From Platycnemis pennipes (lineage: Eukaryota; Arthropoda; Insecta; Odonata; Platycnemididae), in the NCBI GenBank assembly GCA_933228895.1, contig OW121852.1, positions 131,497,544-131,561,543 of the forward strand: a stretch of DNA of 64,000 nt. Direction: 5' to 3'. Below are positions 42,775 to 53,429 of the stretch, one piece after another. Position 1 is the stretch's first letter, and the number at the start of each line of letters is the position of its first letter. The notes beneath the pieces are model-generated. The model did not search any database. It saw only the letters and a list, made by a program, of their open reading frames with translations, and was not told where the DNA came from. The translations under genes and the position numbers were made by a program.

Positions 42775-43700
42775 GATATCTTTAAGTAGTTATACCAACA
42801 TTCAACTACCTAGGCTATGCATTGTGTATATGTACTGTTGAAGATATTCACAGCCATGCATTTCCCTAATTGTATATTTATCGCCTGGTCTATCACAAAA
42901 AGTTGGGGTTCGCAAAATATTTTTGACTCCATCAGTGATAATACTGTCTTGGAATTAAGGTGTGAGGTTAAGTCTAAATTTCAAACTACCTTCCGAAAAT
43001 TATTCCCATTTTAGTTCATTCAATAGACTGGTTATGCTAATATACTCTTCATGCCGTCCCTTTACAGATCCTGCCGATCTTTGCTGCACACGTTCAAGTT
43101 CATTATTTAGACGGATTTCATAGGGATCCCATACTGGCAGCATATTCCAAATGAGGTCTAAGAAGGGAAAAGTAGCTGATTTATCGTACATGATCGTCAC
43201 ATTTACTTAGTGCTCTTTTGATGAATCCTAGTTTACGATTCGCTTGACCCATTATTTCACGCATGTACCCCATTAAAGATCATGTGTCAGTCTTATTCCA
43301 AGATATTTAATGGATTCTAAGTTTGTTATTTCATTATCACTTATTTTGTAAGTGCTAGGAGGACAACAATTCTTTTTCCAAAAATTCATTACTTCAAATT
43401 TTTTAAAATTTAATTCTAACTGCCAAGTATGACACCATTTTTCGATTGCTTGTAGGTCATCATTTAAATATTCTTTATCATTTGGACATAGATTTTCCCT
43501 GTACACTACAGCGTAATCGGCAAATAGACGAAGCTTACTTTTGACCTCCTTATTGATATCATTTATATACAGAAGGAACAGGAGTGGACCTATTACACAT
43601 CCTTGTCGGACACGTGAAGTGACTTCAATTGCCGGGGAGGTAACACCGTCCAAAACAACCATCTCCACCCGATCGTTTAGGAAATTTTTTATCCGTGATA
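42775..43700 (-). mobile_element. LINE A with reverse-transcriptase palm, 5'-truncated and mutated
   Basis: Minus strand, frame 43668-43273: motif B region RVRQGCVIGPLLFLLYIND, palm loop FADY where FADD is expected (about 43513-43524), YLNDDLQAIEKWCHTWQLEL and ESIKYLGIRLTHDL; then shifts, SVKGRHEEYISITSLLNEL and a degraded 3' end near 42775. The second catalytic Asp is Tyr, so this copy is inactive. Confidence 0.85.
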
Positions 43701-43705
43701 TTATA

Positions 43706-44040
43706 TTAGTCTAACCCATAAAATTTTAGTTTCAAAATTAGTTTGCTATGAGATACCTGGTCAAAAACCTTTTTGAAATCGAGAAATATCGCATCCACTG
43801 GAATATTATTTTCGCTGGAAACTAAAATATCGTGGGAAAAGAGAGCAAGTTGAGTTGAAGATGATCTACTCTTCCGAAAACCATGCTGAACATTGGACAA
43901 TAAATTCTGCAATACGCTGCCCGCTTCCAGTTCGTTATTTAGGCCTATTGCGTAAGGATCCCATTTACTGGAAACATATTCCAAATGAAGTCTACCAAGG
44001 GAAAAGTAGCAAATGTCTTGGTTTTGTGTACAGCGAGTGT
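43706..44040 (-). mobile_element. Permuted LINE A fragment: C-terminal piece fused in frame to reverse-transcriptase fingers
   Basis: Minus strand frame (165 codons, up to 44203) reads CYFSLGRLHLEYVSSKWDPY, GLNNELEAGS, then QHGFRKSRSSSTQLALFSHD and DAIFLDFKKVFDQVSHSKL. The second part (motifs 2 and A, FLDF-x-K-x-FD) should come well before the first in an intact element. The joint at NNELE is in frame. It continues into the LINE A copy at 43700. Confidence 0.8.
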
Positions 44041-44205
44041 TGAGTCTCCCTCTGTGATCTAGTCTCCTCCCACCAGAGCCACCGCTCCAAGATTGGCATT
44101 TGTCTGGCATCGATGGGCAACGCGATTGTTTACAATGAGTGCGAGCGAATGGGAAGACTGGAGGATATTTGTGATATGTTTGGAGCAGATGAGAGAATAT
44201 CAATG

Positions 44206-44510
44206 GTGTCGTTAACCATTTATATTTTTATTGCCGAATCTGATTGTGTTTCCCATGCTATACTCCCTATCCCTTCGCCCAATCCAGAACGGCCTTCGTT
44301 CCGACCAAGGACAATGGGTCGTTTGCCATAAATTTTTATTGCCGAATCTGATGTAGTTTGTTGAATAAAAAGACCCGTATTTTTCCGTTCTTCGAGTCTT
44401 TATTGAGCTATTAGCGGAAAGAACCGTGATGTCCGTAACCCAATCGCTTGAGTGCGAAAGATTCGCTCGTCGTCCAATCACAGCTGGGACTGCGCAGCTG
44501 CTTTGCCCAA
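44206..44510 (-). mobile_element. M2 fragment with duplicated start
   Basis: CGTTAACCATTTATATTTTTATTGCC at 44212 and GTCGTTTGCCATAAATTTTTATTGCC at 44318 are two copies of the M2 terminal region. The second continues to about 44510 (CCAATCACAGCTG) and is cut by a LINE A scrap. Confidence 0.65.
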
Positions 44511-44572
44511 TATGTCTCAGTATTTTTTCCTTGTAAGACCTCATTTGGAATACGCTGCCACTGCATCTGGTT
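44511..44572 (+). mobile_element. LINE A scrap
   Basis: Plus-strand piece of the FLVRPHLEYAAT region (TTCCTTGTAAGACCTCATTTGG). 60 bases. Confidence 0.65.
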
Positions 44573-44744
44573 GTTGACGATTGAGTTGGGTGTTTTTGTT
44601 TGTACTCAACTCCTTAGCTAATGAATAAAGTGCAATAATGATGAGCTGGGCGATTAATCACGTGGAAGCTTAAATTTCGTGCAAGGGCAGTGATAAATGA
44701 TATCAATATATGATATTGATACGATATTATATAAATTATATCAA
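44573..44744. other. Unassigned short interval
   Basis: AT-rich, including a TATCAATATATGATATTGAT near-palindrome. Nothing else seen. Confidence 0.3.
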
Positions 44745-45775
44745 TAAGGTGGTCAAAAGTAAGCTTCGTCTATTTGCCGATGACACAGTAGTGTACAGGG
44801 AAATTCTGAGCCCAAACGATAAAAAGTATTTAAATGATGACCTACGAGCAATTGAAAATTGGTGTGATGCATGGCAGTTAGAATGAAACTTTAAAAAATA
44901 TCTTGTAATGAATTTTTGGAAAAAGAATAGCTCTCCTCCTAACAATTACGAAATAAGCAAAAATGAATTAACAAACGTGGAATCCATTGGAATCTTGGAT
45001 ACAATCTTGGAATAAGACTGATACATGATCTTTCCTGGGGTAAACACATACGTGAAATAATGAGTCGAGCTAATCGTAACTGGGATTCATCAAAAGAATA
45101 CTGGGTAAATGTGACGATCATGTACGAGAAATTAGCTACTTTTCCCATGTAAGACCTCATTTGGAATGGCCAGTGTATGGGATTCCTACGAAATCGGTCT
45201 AAATAATGAACTTGAACATGTGCAGCGAAGATCGGCAAGACTTGTAAAGGGACGGTATTATAGAATTATATTGGGGTAACCAGTCTATTAAATGAATTGA
45301 AATGGGAATCATTGTCAGATCGCAGGTTGAAATTTAGACTTAATCTCTTAAACAAATTCCAAGGCAATATTTTCAGTGATGATGTTAAAAATATTTTACG
45401 AACCCCAACTTACTGTGGCAGACTGGACCATAATCATTAAATTAGAGAAATTGATTGCCGAACTGACAGATTCAAAATGTCCGTTTTCCCTCGAACAATT
45501 AGAGATACGAATAACGGTAAATATGTCCAATCGGAGAGTAGCAATGAATAGCATTGGTAGCTGCATGTTGGTATGAGTACTTAAAGCTTACCCTACTAAC
45601 AGAATGTTTTTGCATGTTTTCTTTGCAATTTCTATCTTTTTTAAATAGTGTAGTTTTGACTACTATATTAATACTACTCATTTTTTATGCATGATATGTA
45701 GTGCATGTTTGGTGACAAATCACCCCCTGCCACACACCCTTGTGGTGGCTTGCAGGGTATTATGTAGATGTACTT
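44745..45775 (+). mobile_element. LINE A, 5'-truncated copy with intact FADD
   Basis: Begins inside the palm: KLRLFADDTVVYREILSPND with both catalytic Asp codons (about 44773-44784), DDLRAIENWCDAWQLE, then a stop (TGA at about 44883) and later shifts. Recognisable LGIRLIHDLSW, NELEHVQRRSARLVKG, LRTPTYCGRLDH and DRFKMSVFPRT segments lead to a full 3' end (hairpin 45724-45757). Confidence 0.85.
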
Positions 45776-45945
45776 TGCGTGTTTAATTTGCTATTTTAAT
45801 TTTTTTTTTTATTGTTAGGTGTATGTTTGAATATAGTTACTAATTCATTTTAAGCGTGATATGTAATGCATGCTTGGTGTGAATTCAGCCCCTGCCATAT
45901 GCCTTTATTTTTGCTTGCATGGTATTATGTAGATGTAGATGAAGT
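45776..45945 (+). mobile_element. Second LINE A tail in tandem
   Basis: Immediately after the ATGTAGATGTA end of the previous copy starts another, more diverged A 3' untranslated region (TTTAATTTGCTATTTTAATT, hairpin CCCCTGCCATATGCC and TTGCTTGCATGG) ending ATGTAGATGTAGATGAAG. No coding. Confidence 0.75.
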
Positions 45946-45949
45946 ATGG

Positions 45950-46060
45950 TCCGGATACCCAATGAAAAAAATCCTCCACTACCGGGATTCGAACCCGTGC
46001 ACCCCCAAGTTAGACGCCAGGCAGTAGGTACTCCAATTCCCAATCAGCCAATCTTTCGAT
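45950..46060 (-). mobile_element. tRNA-derived SINE, family S1
   Basis: Minus strand B box GGGTTCGAATCCCGG followed by TAGTGGAGGATTTTTTTC, like the S1 copy at 1675. The A-box side is weak. Confidence 0.65.
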
Positions 46061-46409
46061 TGATGTCGAGAGGGGATTCCGTGACCAAGTGAAGAGCCGT
46101 GATCTGACTGGGCTTCCATTGTGACCGGCGATGTGACGACTGCGCAGGTCTTATGCGCGCACTTTCATTCATCCCCCACCCCTTCTTAGTAAACCCTCGG
46201 CGTAAGTGTGCCCGTTAGGCCTCCTTAACGGATTCAAAGCACGATTCAAAAATATCGTCCGTGCGCCAAGATTCGAAATGCCCTCCTTGTCGGTGGTCAC
46301 GTGGGTTGGCGGGAATGTTATCTGGAGTTCCTTCGCTCACAACCGACTCTTAAAAGTCGATTTGTCGCTGGGACCGACTCTACCGCAACCTTCTTTTGTA
46401 CCTAACCCA
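46061..46409. other. Unassigned interval
   Basis: A 72-codon plus frame at 46206 has no domain. Nothing recognised. Confidence 0.3.
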
Positions 46410-47425
46410 TTCTTTTATACATAAACGATTTGGGTACTGTATATAGTAGTAAGCTTAGCCTTTTTGCAGGCGATGCGGTAGTGTATAGAGGTATATCAAA
46501 AGAAGAAGACAGGAAATCGCTTAGCAAGGATTTAGATGCAATTCAAGAGTGGTGCGACAAATGGCAGTTAGAATATAACCTTAAAAATTGTGCAGCTATC
46601 AATTTTTGGAGGAGAAATAATTCGATAGAGCGTACCTATAAAATTAGTAACACGAAGATCGAAAACGTTGAAACCATAAGATATTTAGGTGTAACAATCA
46701 CTAAGGATTTATCGTGGGGAAGACACATAAGGGCCGAGCGAAGAGAAAGCTAGGATTTATAAAAAGAGTAGTTGGGAAATGTGTTGAGAAGACAAAAAAG
46801 CGATGCTATTTTTCACTAGTTAGGCCCCACCTTGAGTATGCAGCCAGTGTATGGGATCCGGTAAATAGACGGAGCTGCTATTTTTAACAACTGAATCCAA
46901 ATAATTTACGTCAAGTAGAAATAAAATTGGACAGCTAGGTTCATTAAAAGGTGTTGCGATAGGTTGAGTATTGTCAGAATTAATACAAGAATTAGGGTGG
47001 GAATAATTATCAGAGCGTAGGTTAAAGTACAGATTAAATCTATTAGAGAAATTTCAATCGGATAGCTTTACTACAGATGTTAGGCCCATATTAAAAAACC
47101 AGCGTATTGTGCTACATTCGACCAGATAAACAAGATTATAGAGATAGATTGTCGTACTGATAGATTCAAAATGGCATTTTCCCCCGTACTATAAGAGAAC
47201 AGAATAGGCAGCATATCAAAGTGATAGGTAGGGGAAATATTTTAGAGTAGTCTGTAGTGCATGATGCATGTATTAATCCCTTAAATACTATAGATACTAA
47301 CGATCTAGTTGCATGAATCCCTGTAGTTGCTTGTTTGCATGACAATAGTGCACGCTTGGTTATCTTCACCCCCTGCCACACACCCTCGCAGTGGCTTGCA
47401 GGATATCGTGTAGATGTAGAACCTC
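46410..47425 (+). mobile_element. LINE B, 5'-truncated copy with FAGD loop
   Basis: Starts at the FLLYINDLG-like codons, then KLSLFAGDAVVYRGISKEED (Gly at 46469-46471 in place of Asp), LDAIQEWCDKWQLEYNLKNC, TKIENVETIRYLGVTITKDL (frame 46430-46753). A deletion joins RHIR to AERRESW. There are further frame breaks and an extra segment near 46870-46940, then the B 3' untranslated region, hairpin and GTGTAGATGTAG tail. Confidence 0.85.
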
Positions 47426-47635
47426 GTCCTACAGAAATTGTGTTCTCTTTTGTTTGTGGTGCTTCCACCAAGACTCGATCTCGCCAATTTCATTATTCCT
47501 TACAGACATTCGCGGATGCAATTTCATCGGGCATTTACATGTCTCTGAGAGGTCTGTATCAGATATGCTACCAGAAGAAAAGGAATGTCGTATGTAGTTG
47601 GTAGTGTGTAGCATAGACTCTTAGGCTTGTTACGT
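47426..47635. other. Unassigned short interval
   Basis: Frames of 60-90 codons on both strands, mutually overlapping; no domain. Confidence 0.3.
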
Positions 47636-47639
47636 GCAG

Positions 47640-47790
47640 TTTTACAGTCCATATTATTATAGGTATGCATTATAAAACCTCTGCGCATTACGCTCGGTTT
47701 GATCAGATCAATAAGATTAGATAGATTCAAAATGTCATTTTTCCCGCCTACCATTAGAGAGCATAGTAGGTAGCATAGCTACGGGAGAGG
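47640..47790 (+). mobile_element. LINE C fragment
   Basis: Plus-strand scrap of the C-terminal region (TTTGATCAGATCAATAAGATT, TCATTTTTCCCGCCTACC) and start of the 3' untranslated region. It then meets a minus-strand LINE A tail at about 47808. Confidence 0.7.
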
Positions 47791-47804
47791 TAGGTTACAT
47801 ACAT

Positions 47805-48645
47805 ATGCATCTACATAATACCTTGCAAGCCACCTCAAAGGTGTTTGGCAGGGGTGAATTCTCACCAAACATGCACTACATACCATGCATTTAAAATAAT
47901 TAGTATTAATATATTAGTCTAAACCGCAATATTTAAAAAGATAAAGATAGCAAACTAAGCATGCAAAAACGTGCTGTTAGTTGGGTTACCTTCAAGTCCT
48001 TACACCAACATGCATCTACCTATGCTATGGATTGTATCACTCGTATTGGACATATTTACCACGATTCATATTCCTAATTGTACGAGGAAAAAAGGACATT
48101 TTGAATCCGTCAGTTCGGCAATCAATTTCTCTAATTTTGTGATTATGGTCCAGTCTACCATAGTAAGTTGGGGTTAGCAAAATATTTTTAGCATCATCAC
48201 TGAAAATATGGTCTTGGAATTTGTTTAAGAGATTGAGTCTAAATTTCAACCTGCGATCTGACAATGATTCCCAATTTAATTCATTTAATAGACTGGTTAC
48301 GCTAATGTAGTTCACGTACCGTCCCTTTACAAATGTTGCCGATCTTCGCTGCACACGTTCAAGTTCATTATTTAGACCGATTTTGTAGGGATCCCATACA
48401 CTGGCAGCATATTCCAAATGAGGTCTAACAAGGGAAATGTAACTGATTTCTCGAACATGATCGTCACATTTACCCAATACTCTTTTGACGAATCCCAGTC
48501 TCTCAAGGTGGGGCCTAACTGGTGAAAAGTAACATCGCTCTTTCGTCTTCTCGTAACTTTTCCCAAGTACTCTCTTAATGAATCCTAGCTTTCTTTCGTG
48601 TAACTTTGTCGGATTTTTTAACAAGGACCTCCCTATCTTGGCCAT
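47805..48645 (-). mobile_element. LINE B/A chimera with 202-codon open frame
   Basis: Minus-strand frame 48645-48037. It begins with family-B sequence (HERKLGFIKRVLGKSYEKTK, RCYFSPVRPHLE) and jumps in frame to family A (RLGFVKRVLGKCDDHVREIS, YISLVRPHLEYAASVWDPYK), then continues uninterrupted through the whole A C-terminus to MNRGKYVQYE. The 3' untranslated region and tail are of A type. The FIKRVLG-to-VRPHLE segment is therefore present twice, once from each family. Template switching during reverse transcription or recombination between copies could explain it. Confidence 0.85.
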
Positions 48646-49604
48646 AGTAGGGGGAAGGGGATGGGTTCACCTATAATTACCCCCAAGTACTCCTTGCAGC
48701 ACAAGCTCTAAAGGTCTAAAGGTAATGCTCTGGGTCGTGTATTCCCAGTTTACATGTACCTGCACTATCTAGAATCATCCTTTTCTATCTGATAATCTTC
48801 GGTGGCGTGTTATGGATGTTGTGACCTTGGTCCTTATAGGGACCTTGGTTGTGACCTTCAGTCGCCCGCCGCCCCCCCAATCACCCTGAATTCTCTTACG
48901 ATGTTTTGCCTCAAAAACACTAGCTATATATTTTACGATAGTTTCACAGCTTCAGAACATATGGGACAGCGCGAAATCTGCTGTTTTTTTACTGGTTGAG
49001 TCCATCCACCCCAAGGATTAAGACACGACAATATTGTCGCCTGCACTTGTACGGGCTAGCTGGGAGACGTCAGTGACGTCACTACGGTAGCGGTGGCGCT
49101 AGCTTCCATTTCAGCGATTCGTAAACAATCCCGATCGAGGCAACCTTATATTCTAACAACCTTGCATCCACCCTTCATTTGTTCATCTGTTTAAATCCAA
49201 TCTCTATAATTTATTTATGGAGGGACAAAACATCATGAAATAACGTGTAAAGATTGTATTTTTGTTGTATAAATTTTGAGAGCACATTATTATTGTTCAT
49301 CTATTTGACTATTTGAGCAACTTGTGGCATATTATTTTCAAACTTAATTCCATTCTATTGAATTGTGTGCAGATTTAAATACCATTATTGAGAATAATTT
49401 GAGTGTCCTAATCATGATTGAAATTTCATTTTCTATTTATTACTTGCTTGTTTTGTTTTCTTTCATATATTTGTTTGTTTCATTATTCTTAGTTGCTTGT
49501 AAATTCAATACTGTAATCCTCTTGAGTGTTCGTTTACTCATTTATTGTATTTTGTTCTTGCGTAGTTGTTGTTCCAGGACAATAAAATTATATTCAATTC
49601 AAAT
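48646..49604. other. Unassigned interval
   Basis: About 1 kb upstream of the host exon. 49340-49600 has a 114-codon hydrophobic plus frame and a CAATAAAATTATATTCAATTC end that could be an old poly(A)-type retroposon 3' end. Nothing firm. Confidence 0.3.
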
Positions 49605-49745
49605 AAGTAAGGTGGAGTTCGGAAAATATTTTTTAACGTCAACAGGTAAAAAATTGCCTAGGAATGAAGTTAAGAGATTAAGTCTAAAATTTCAACCTAC
49701 GATCTGATGATGATTCTCATTTTAGTTCATGTAATGGACTGGTCT
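49605..49745 (-). mobile_element. LINE A coding scrap
   Basis: Minus strand match to the LNELxWESLSDRRLKFRLNLL region (AGATTAAGTCTAAAATTTCAACC), 140 bases, frameshifted. It lies about 140 bp upstream of the host exon. Confidence 0.7.
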
Positions 49746-49887
49746 GTTGTTTTCTTTTAACGCTTGATACCAAAAACTAATTGGCTATATAAGCCTCCAT
49801 TCCGCCACTTCCCACGTGTGCATTCTTGGGTGTTCCTCGTCATGTGAAGGAACGCGTCTCAACCTTTCTCTTCTTTGTCCACCGCAG

Positions 49888-49973
49888 GGCCAGAGTAGCT
49901 TCGAGGAACTCCGCCGCTTCATCAAGCAGGGCAGCGACTTCTGCAAAGACCTGAGCACCATCTTGCAAGAAAG
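49888..49973 (+). CDS. Host internal exon, F-BAR protein (Nostrin-like)
   Basis: 86-bp exon bounded by a classical acceptor (TTTCTCTTCTTTGTCCACCGCAG is the region; AG at 49886-49887) and a GTAAGC donor at 49974. Read in phase 0 it encodes 28 residues plus two bases, split here as GQSSFEELRRFIKQGSDFCK and DLSTILQER. FEEL-x-x-F-x-KQG-x-x-FCK-x-x-x-x-x-LQER matches the first helix of F-BAR (FCH) domains, best the Nostrin type, which bend membranes and couple endocytosis to actin through an SH3 domain. Codon use is GC-biased, unlike the AT-rich repeats around it. No neighbouring exon of the same gene is identified, so both flanking introns probably run for kilobases. The exon is secure; the exact family member is inferred from memory. 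Confidence 0.7.
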
Positions 49974-50139
49974 GTAAGCGACGCCCTCTCCACCTCTTGC
50001 GGTCGCGAGCGCGTTTCCTCGCTGAAGGCACTTCAACTGTTGGTGCGTTGGCCATGCATGCATGAGTGTCTTTGTTGCCAAGTGCTCTTGGCGACTTTAT
50101 GTCAGAGGATGCCGACTGGCTTTTGCTCTGTCTTTTTCT
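49974..50139. other. Intron start downstream of the host exon
   Basis: GC-moderate sequence after the GTAAGC donor. Minus-strand frames across the exon (98 and 71 codons) are shadows of it. Confidence 0.4.
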
Positions 50140-50755
50140 TCTCTTGGTATCCGCCCAAGGTTTTTACTTTTCCTTTATAATGTTGTGTGGTCTGTTGTAC
50201 TTATCGAAAGGATTCTCTTTGTTTATTGCTGCGTAATTCATAGCTTCGTTATCGTGTTCTTTTATGTCCTTGGAATATTTTATACATTCTTCTTCTAATT
50301 TATTTTTCAGCGGCTCTAATTTTGTACGGTTAAAAACCTCTTCATTTTTGGTCCAAGGTTTCATGTTGTGTATTTGCCTGATGATTCTTTTGTCTGTCGA
50401 GGAGAGATTTTCTATTGTGTTTCGGTGGGCCATCCCAGTCCACGATGGTGCAGCGTATAGTATTATTGGTCTGAATATGGCATCGTATATTTTGTCTTTT
50501 ACTTCTGGCGGGGTAGAATTGCTCTTCAGTATGGGTGCCAGTTGTGCACTCATAGCATTTACCTTTTGTTTAATACCAATATTGTGACTTTTAAAGTTTA
50601 GTCTTTTATCAATTTTTACTCCTAAATAGATGGCTTCCTCGCTCCAGTCTATCGGTTGTTGTTTTATCCTGATACAGCTGCTTTTCGGGGTACATGTTCT
50701 AGGTCGTGTAAAAATTACCGCTTTTGTTTTTGCAACATTTATCCCTAATTTCCAT
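50140..50755 (-). mobile_element. Jockey-like LINE C-terminal fragment
   Basis: Minus-strand frame (to 50164) encodes KLGINVAKTKAVIFTRPR, IDWSEEAIYLGVKIDKRLNF, IYDAIFRPIILYAAPSWTG and IRQIHNMKPW. This is the region after the reverse-transcriptase palm in Jockey-group LINEs (the KTxAIxF, YLGVxLD and RPxxxYAxPxW landmarks). The palm itself is missing. It begins at a perfect 20-bp inverted repeat. It lies in the intron following the host exon, antisense to it. Confidence 0.8.
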
Positions 50756-50775
50756 TGGAAATTAGGGATAAATGT
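50735..50775. repeat. Perfect 20-bp inverted repeat at the Jockey 5' truncation
   Basis: ACATTTATCCCTAATTTCCA (50735-50754), one T, then its exact reverse complement (50756-50775). The LINE frame enters through the right arm, so the first few codons of the open frame are just the mirrored copy of later codons: a snap-back at the truncation point. Confidence 0.9.
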
Positions 50776-51185
50776 AGTGCGTTGGCCGAAAATAGTGCGT
50801 TGTGTCAGCCTATATATATGTATGCCATGCCCCACCTCGAAAGTGTTTCCAACGGCGACCCTCCGCTAATGCGCTTGTTGATGAACTGCGGCTGGATAAA
50901 TAAAGATGGCTTCTTATAGTTTTCCGTGCACATGATTCGAGAGCGCTCACCATACGACAGTTCCCTTCGTCAAAGAAAACGGAATTCTAATTATTTTAAC
51001 TCTCTGAATGAGAGGTTCATTAGCTAAAATGTGTCGGTGAAAATTTCGCTGGAGAATTAAGTTTTGTTGCAAAAATATTGCTCTTTAAAAATTGCGCGTT
51101 TACGACAGCTTACAAAAACACGATATCATCGCATGATGTCACGGCTCAGTGTCACTATGGGCGTTGTTTATCTGCTGTACCTGGA
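50776..51185. other. Unassigned intronic interval
   Basis: Nothing recognised. Confidence 0.3.
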
Positions 51186-51230
51186 GGTAACTTGTTTAAA
51201 GCAGCGTTTGCACGTAGCAACTGACCCACT
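51186..51230 (+). mobile_element. M5 terminal scrap
   Basis: AAGCAGCGTTTGCACGTAGCAACTGAC resembles the left end of M5 (4509-4540) with a few changes. No more of the element follows. Confidence 0.5.
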
Positions 51231-52389
51231 CCCGAAACTTCGATGTGCCCCGAAAGAGTTTCCCATTCCTCCATTCGGCTGTTTGCTGTATACTCGCAAA
51301 TTCGTCTCTTGACTTGAGAGAAATAGTACCGCCCGGGAGCCACGAAGAGTTTTTCAGCCTTCAATGGATGGTGACTTCAATGCTCGACGGCGAGCGAGTG
51401 ACATCGATGCGTGACCACGTCTGATGGTGCGGAGATCGATTCTGGCGATCGAGTAGTCGAAGGGTTCGATAACTAAAATTCTAGTCTACCTCATCGGGAG
51501 CATCTCCGAATAATTTGGTTACAGTAACTGTAGTAATACGAGAGAGATTTTCTCTATTAATCAATTAACGAGGACTTTGAAAGTTTTACCCCTCTTTATA
51601 GACATTTTCTTATTATAATTAAATACGAAATAGATCCCATAAAATAATTTAATTTTTTGGTCATTTAAGTTGACCCTAGTGATCAAATGGTGAATAAATA
51701 TTTGCATTAGCTAAAAAAGGTTGCTTCCCTAAAGCATATAAAAATGATTTACGAGTGAACCCTTTAAATACGAATAATCATATTAAACACTTTACAAATA
51801 TATATAATAGTTTGTATGAAAAGATGTACTTTTTCTGTGTGCTACCAGTAATCAAATAGTGAATGCAATATAAACATCAGCTAAATAAAGGTCACTTCTC
51901 TAAATCATATAAAAAAGGTCATTCACGAGCAAAATGGAATAATATTCTAATCCCCTCACTTGGCCATAACTAGAGATCCTTGGGTGACTTTGGAAAATTA
52001 GGAGCTTAGGTTGATAGCGACATGCACTTGAGCGGATTTGCCGAACCGAAAATTTGATGACCTTTCCCAAAATTAGACCATTTTTGTGTTTAGTATCTAA
52101 CTCATCATTTTTCTTAATGTGAAGAATTTTCATAGCGAATTGGTTGACGCTGCTCCCGTTAGATGACGTTCAAAATCGGCCCATCTATCAGCGATGCAAT
52201 TCGAACAAGTGGTTGTAGAAGTAATGCTGGGAAAAGTGAGGAATAAGCACTTGGGCATTTTAGATGGGGTGAAAATAGTTGGGAGAGTGTGATAATCTGA
52301 AAAGAGGAGTCGTATTGGGCGGGCAGCATCAAGATAAAGATATAATGAATGATATCTGGCGTCGCTATGGGAAAATCAGTGATATTCGT
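51231..52389. other. Unassigned AT-rich interval
   Basis: About 1.15 kb. 51650-51920 contains two loosely similar blocks (GATCAAATGGTGAATAAATATTTGCATTAGCTAAA and ATCAAATAGTGAATGCAATATAAACATCAGCTAAA), an old local duplication. Otherwise nothing. Confidence 0.35.
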
Positions 52390-52394
52390 GATTA

Positions 52395-53230
52395 GGATCA
52401 TCATCATCAGTGGTCAACAATCCTAGGATTGGTTTGACTCAGCTTTCCACTCTATTCTTCTATCGGCCAACCTCTTCAGACGAACGCAGTTCCTCTCTTT
52501 CACATCCCTCTAACTGTTTCATGTATCTCATACGAGGCCTGCCTTTTCCAATCTTCCCGTTCACTTTTCCCTCGACGATAGTCTCCATCAAGCCACCATG
52601 TCTTAAGATATGGCCGATTAAGTTGTCTCTTCTTCTTTTTTGAGTTTTCAAAAGACTTCTCTTTTCTCCTACTCTTCTTAGGACTTCCTCGTTACATAAT
52701 CGGTCGATCCATTTTGTCTTCATCATTCTTCTGTAGCACCACATTTCGAATGCTTCCACCATTTTCTTCTCCGCTGCTGTCATCGTCCATGCCTCACTGC
52801 CGTAAAGAAACATGCTCCAGATGTATGTTGTGATTAACTGTTTCTTTACTTCCACGCTTCTATTTCCTGCTGCAAGTAGAATCTTCTTTTGATAGAACGC
52901 CCTCTTTTCCTGGGCTATTCTAGTAACTATTTCTTTCTTGCTTCGTCCATCGTTGGTTATTCTGCTTCCCAGCTAACAGAACTCTTTCACCTCTTCAAGT
53001 TTTTGTTTTCCTAGTTTGACATTGGTTTTGGCCTCTTCTTTCTTGCTGCACACTAATACCCAAGTCTTCTTCTTATCTATCTTCAGCTGATATCTGGCCA
53101 TTGTCCTTTCCATGGCTACTAAAATCTTGTTCAGATTTCTCTCTGTCTCTGCTATAAGGATTAGGATCAATAAGCAAAAAACAGTTACTATTTGCAATCT
53201 ATGTTTAGAAACAGACCATGTCGACAACTA
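52395..53230 (-). mobile_element. RTE-like LINE 3' fragment, minus copy
   Basis: Minus strand: MERTMARYQLKIDKKKTWVL (frame to 52973), KLGKQKLEEVKEFC, then a break, and frame 52855-52460 with TTYIWSMFLYGSEAWTMTAA, FEMWCYRRMMKTKWIDRLCN, RRRDNLIGHILRHGGLMETI and GKGRPRMRYMKQLEG. It ends in the TGATGATGATG-type tail at about 52400. Closely similar to 59500 and 63317. Confidence 0.85.
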
Positions 53231-53429
53231 AGTGTCATCATCAAGGTCTAAGTGTCATTATCAGCTTGATCATGACACATAGTTGTCCAAACCATGGTCG
53301 GTTTTTAAGTAGTGTGAAAATAGTAAATGTTCATTGTTTATTTCCCATTTTGAATCATAAAGCGTCGGGCAGGAGTACTCTATATCGGATGCGGTAGGAC
53401 ACTAAATATCAATGGTCCCCTGGTGGGTT
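53231..53429. other. Unassigned short interval
   Basis: Includes GTCTAAGTGTCAT repeated twice near 53225-53260. Nothing else. Confidence 0.3.

Noticed and set aside
49785..50081. 98- and 71-codon minus frames over the host exon
   Set aside because: Shadows: the plus strand has matching splice sites and a conserved F-BAR-like peptide.
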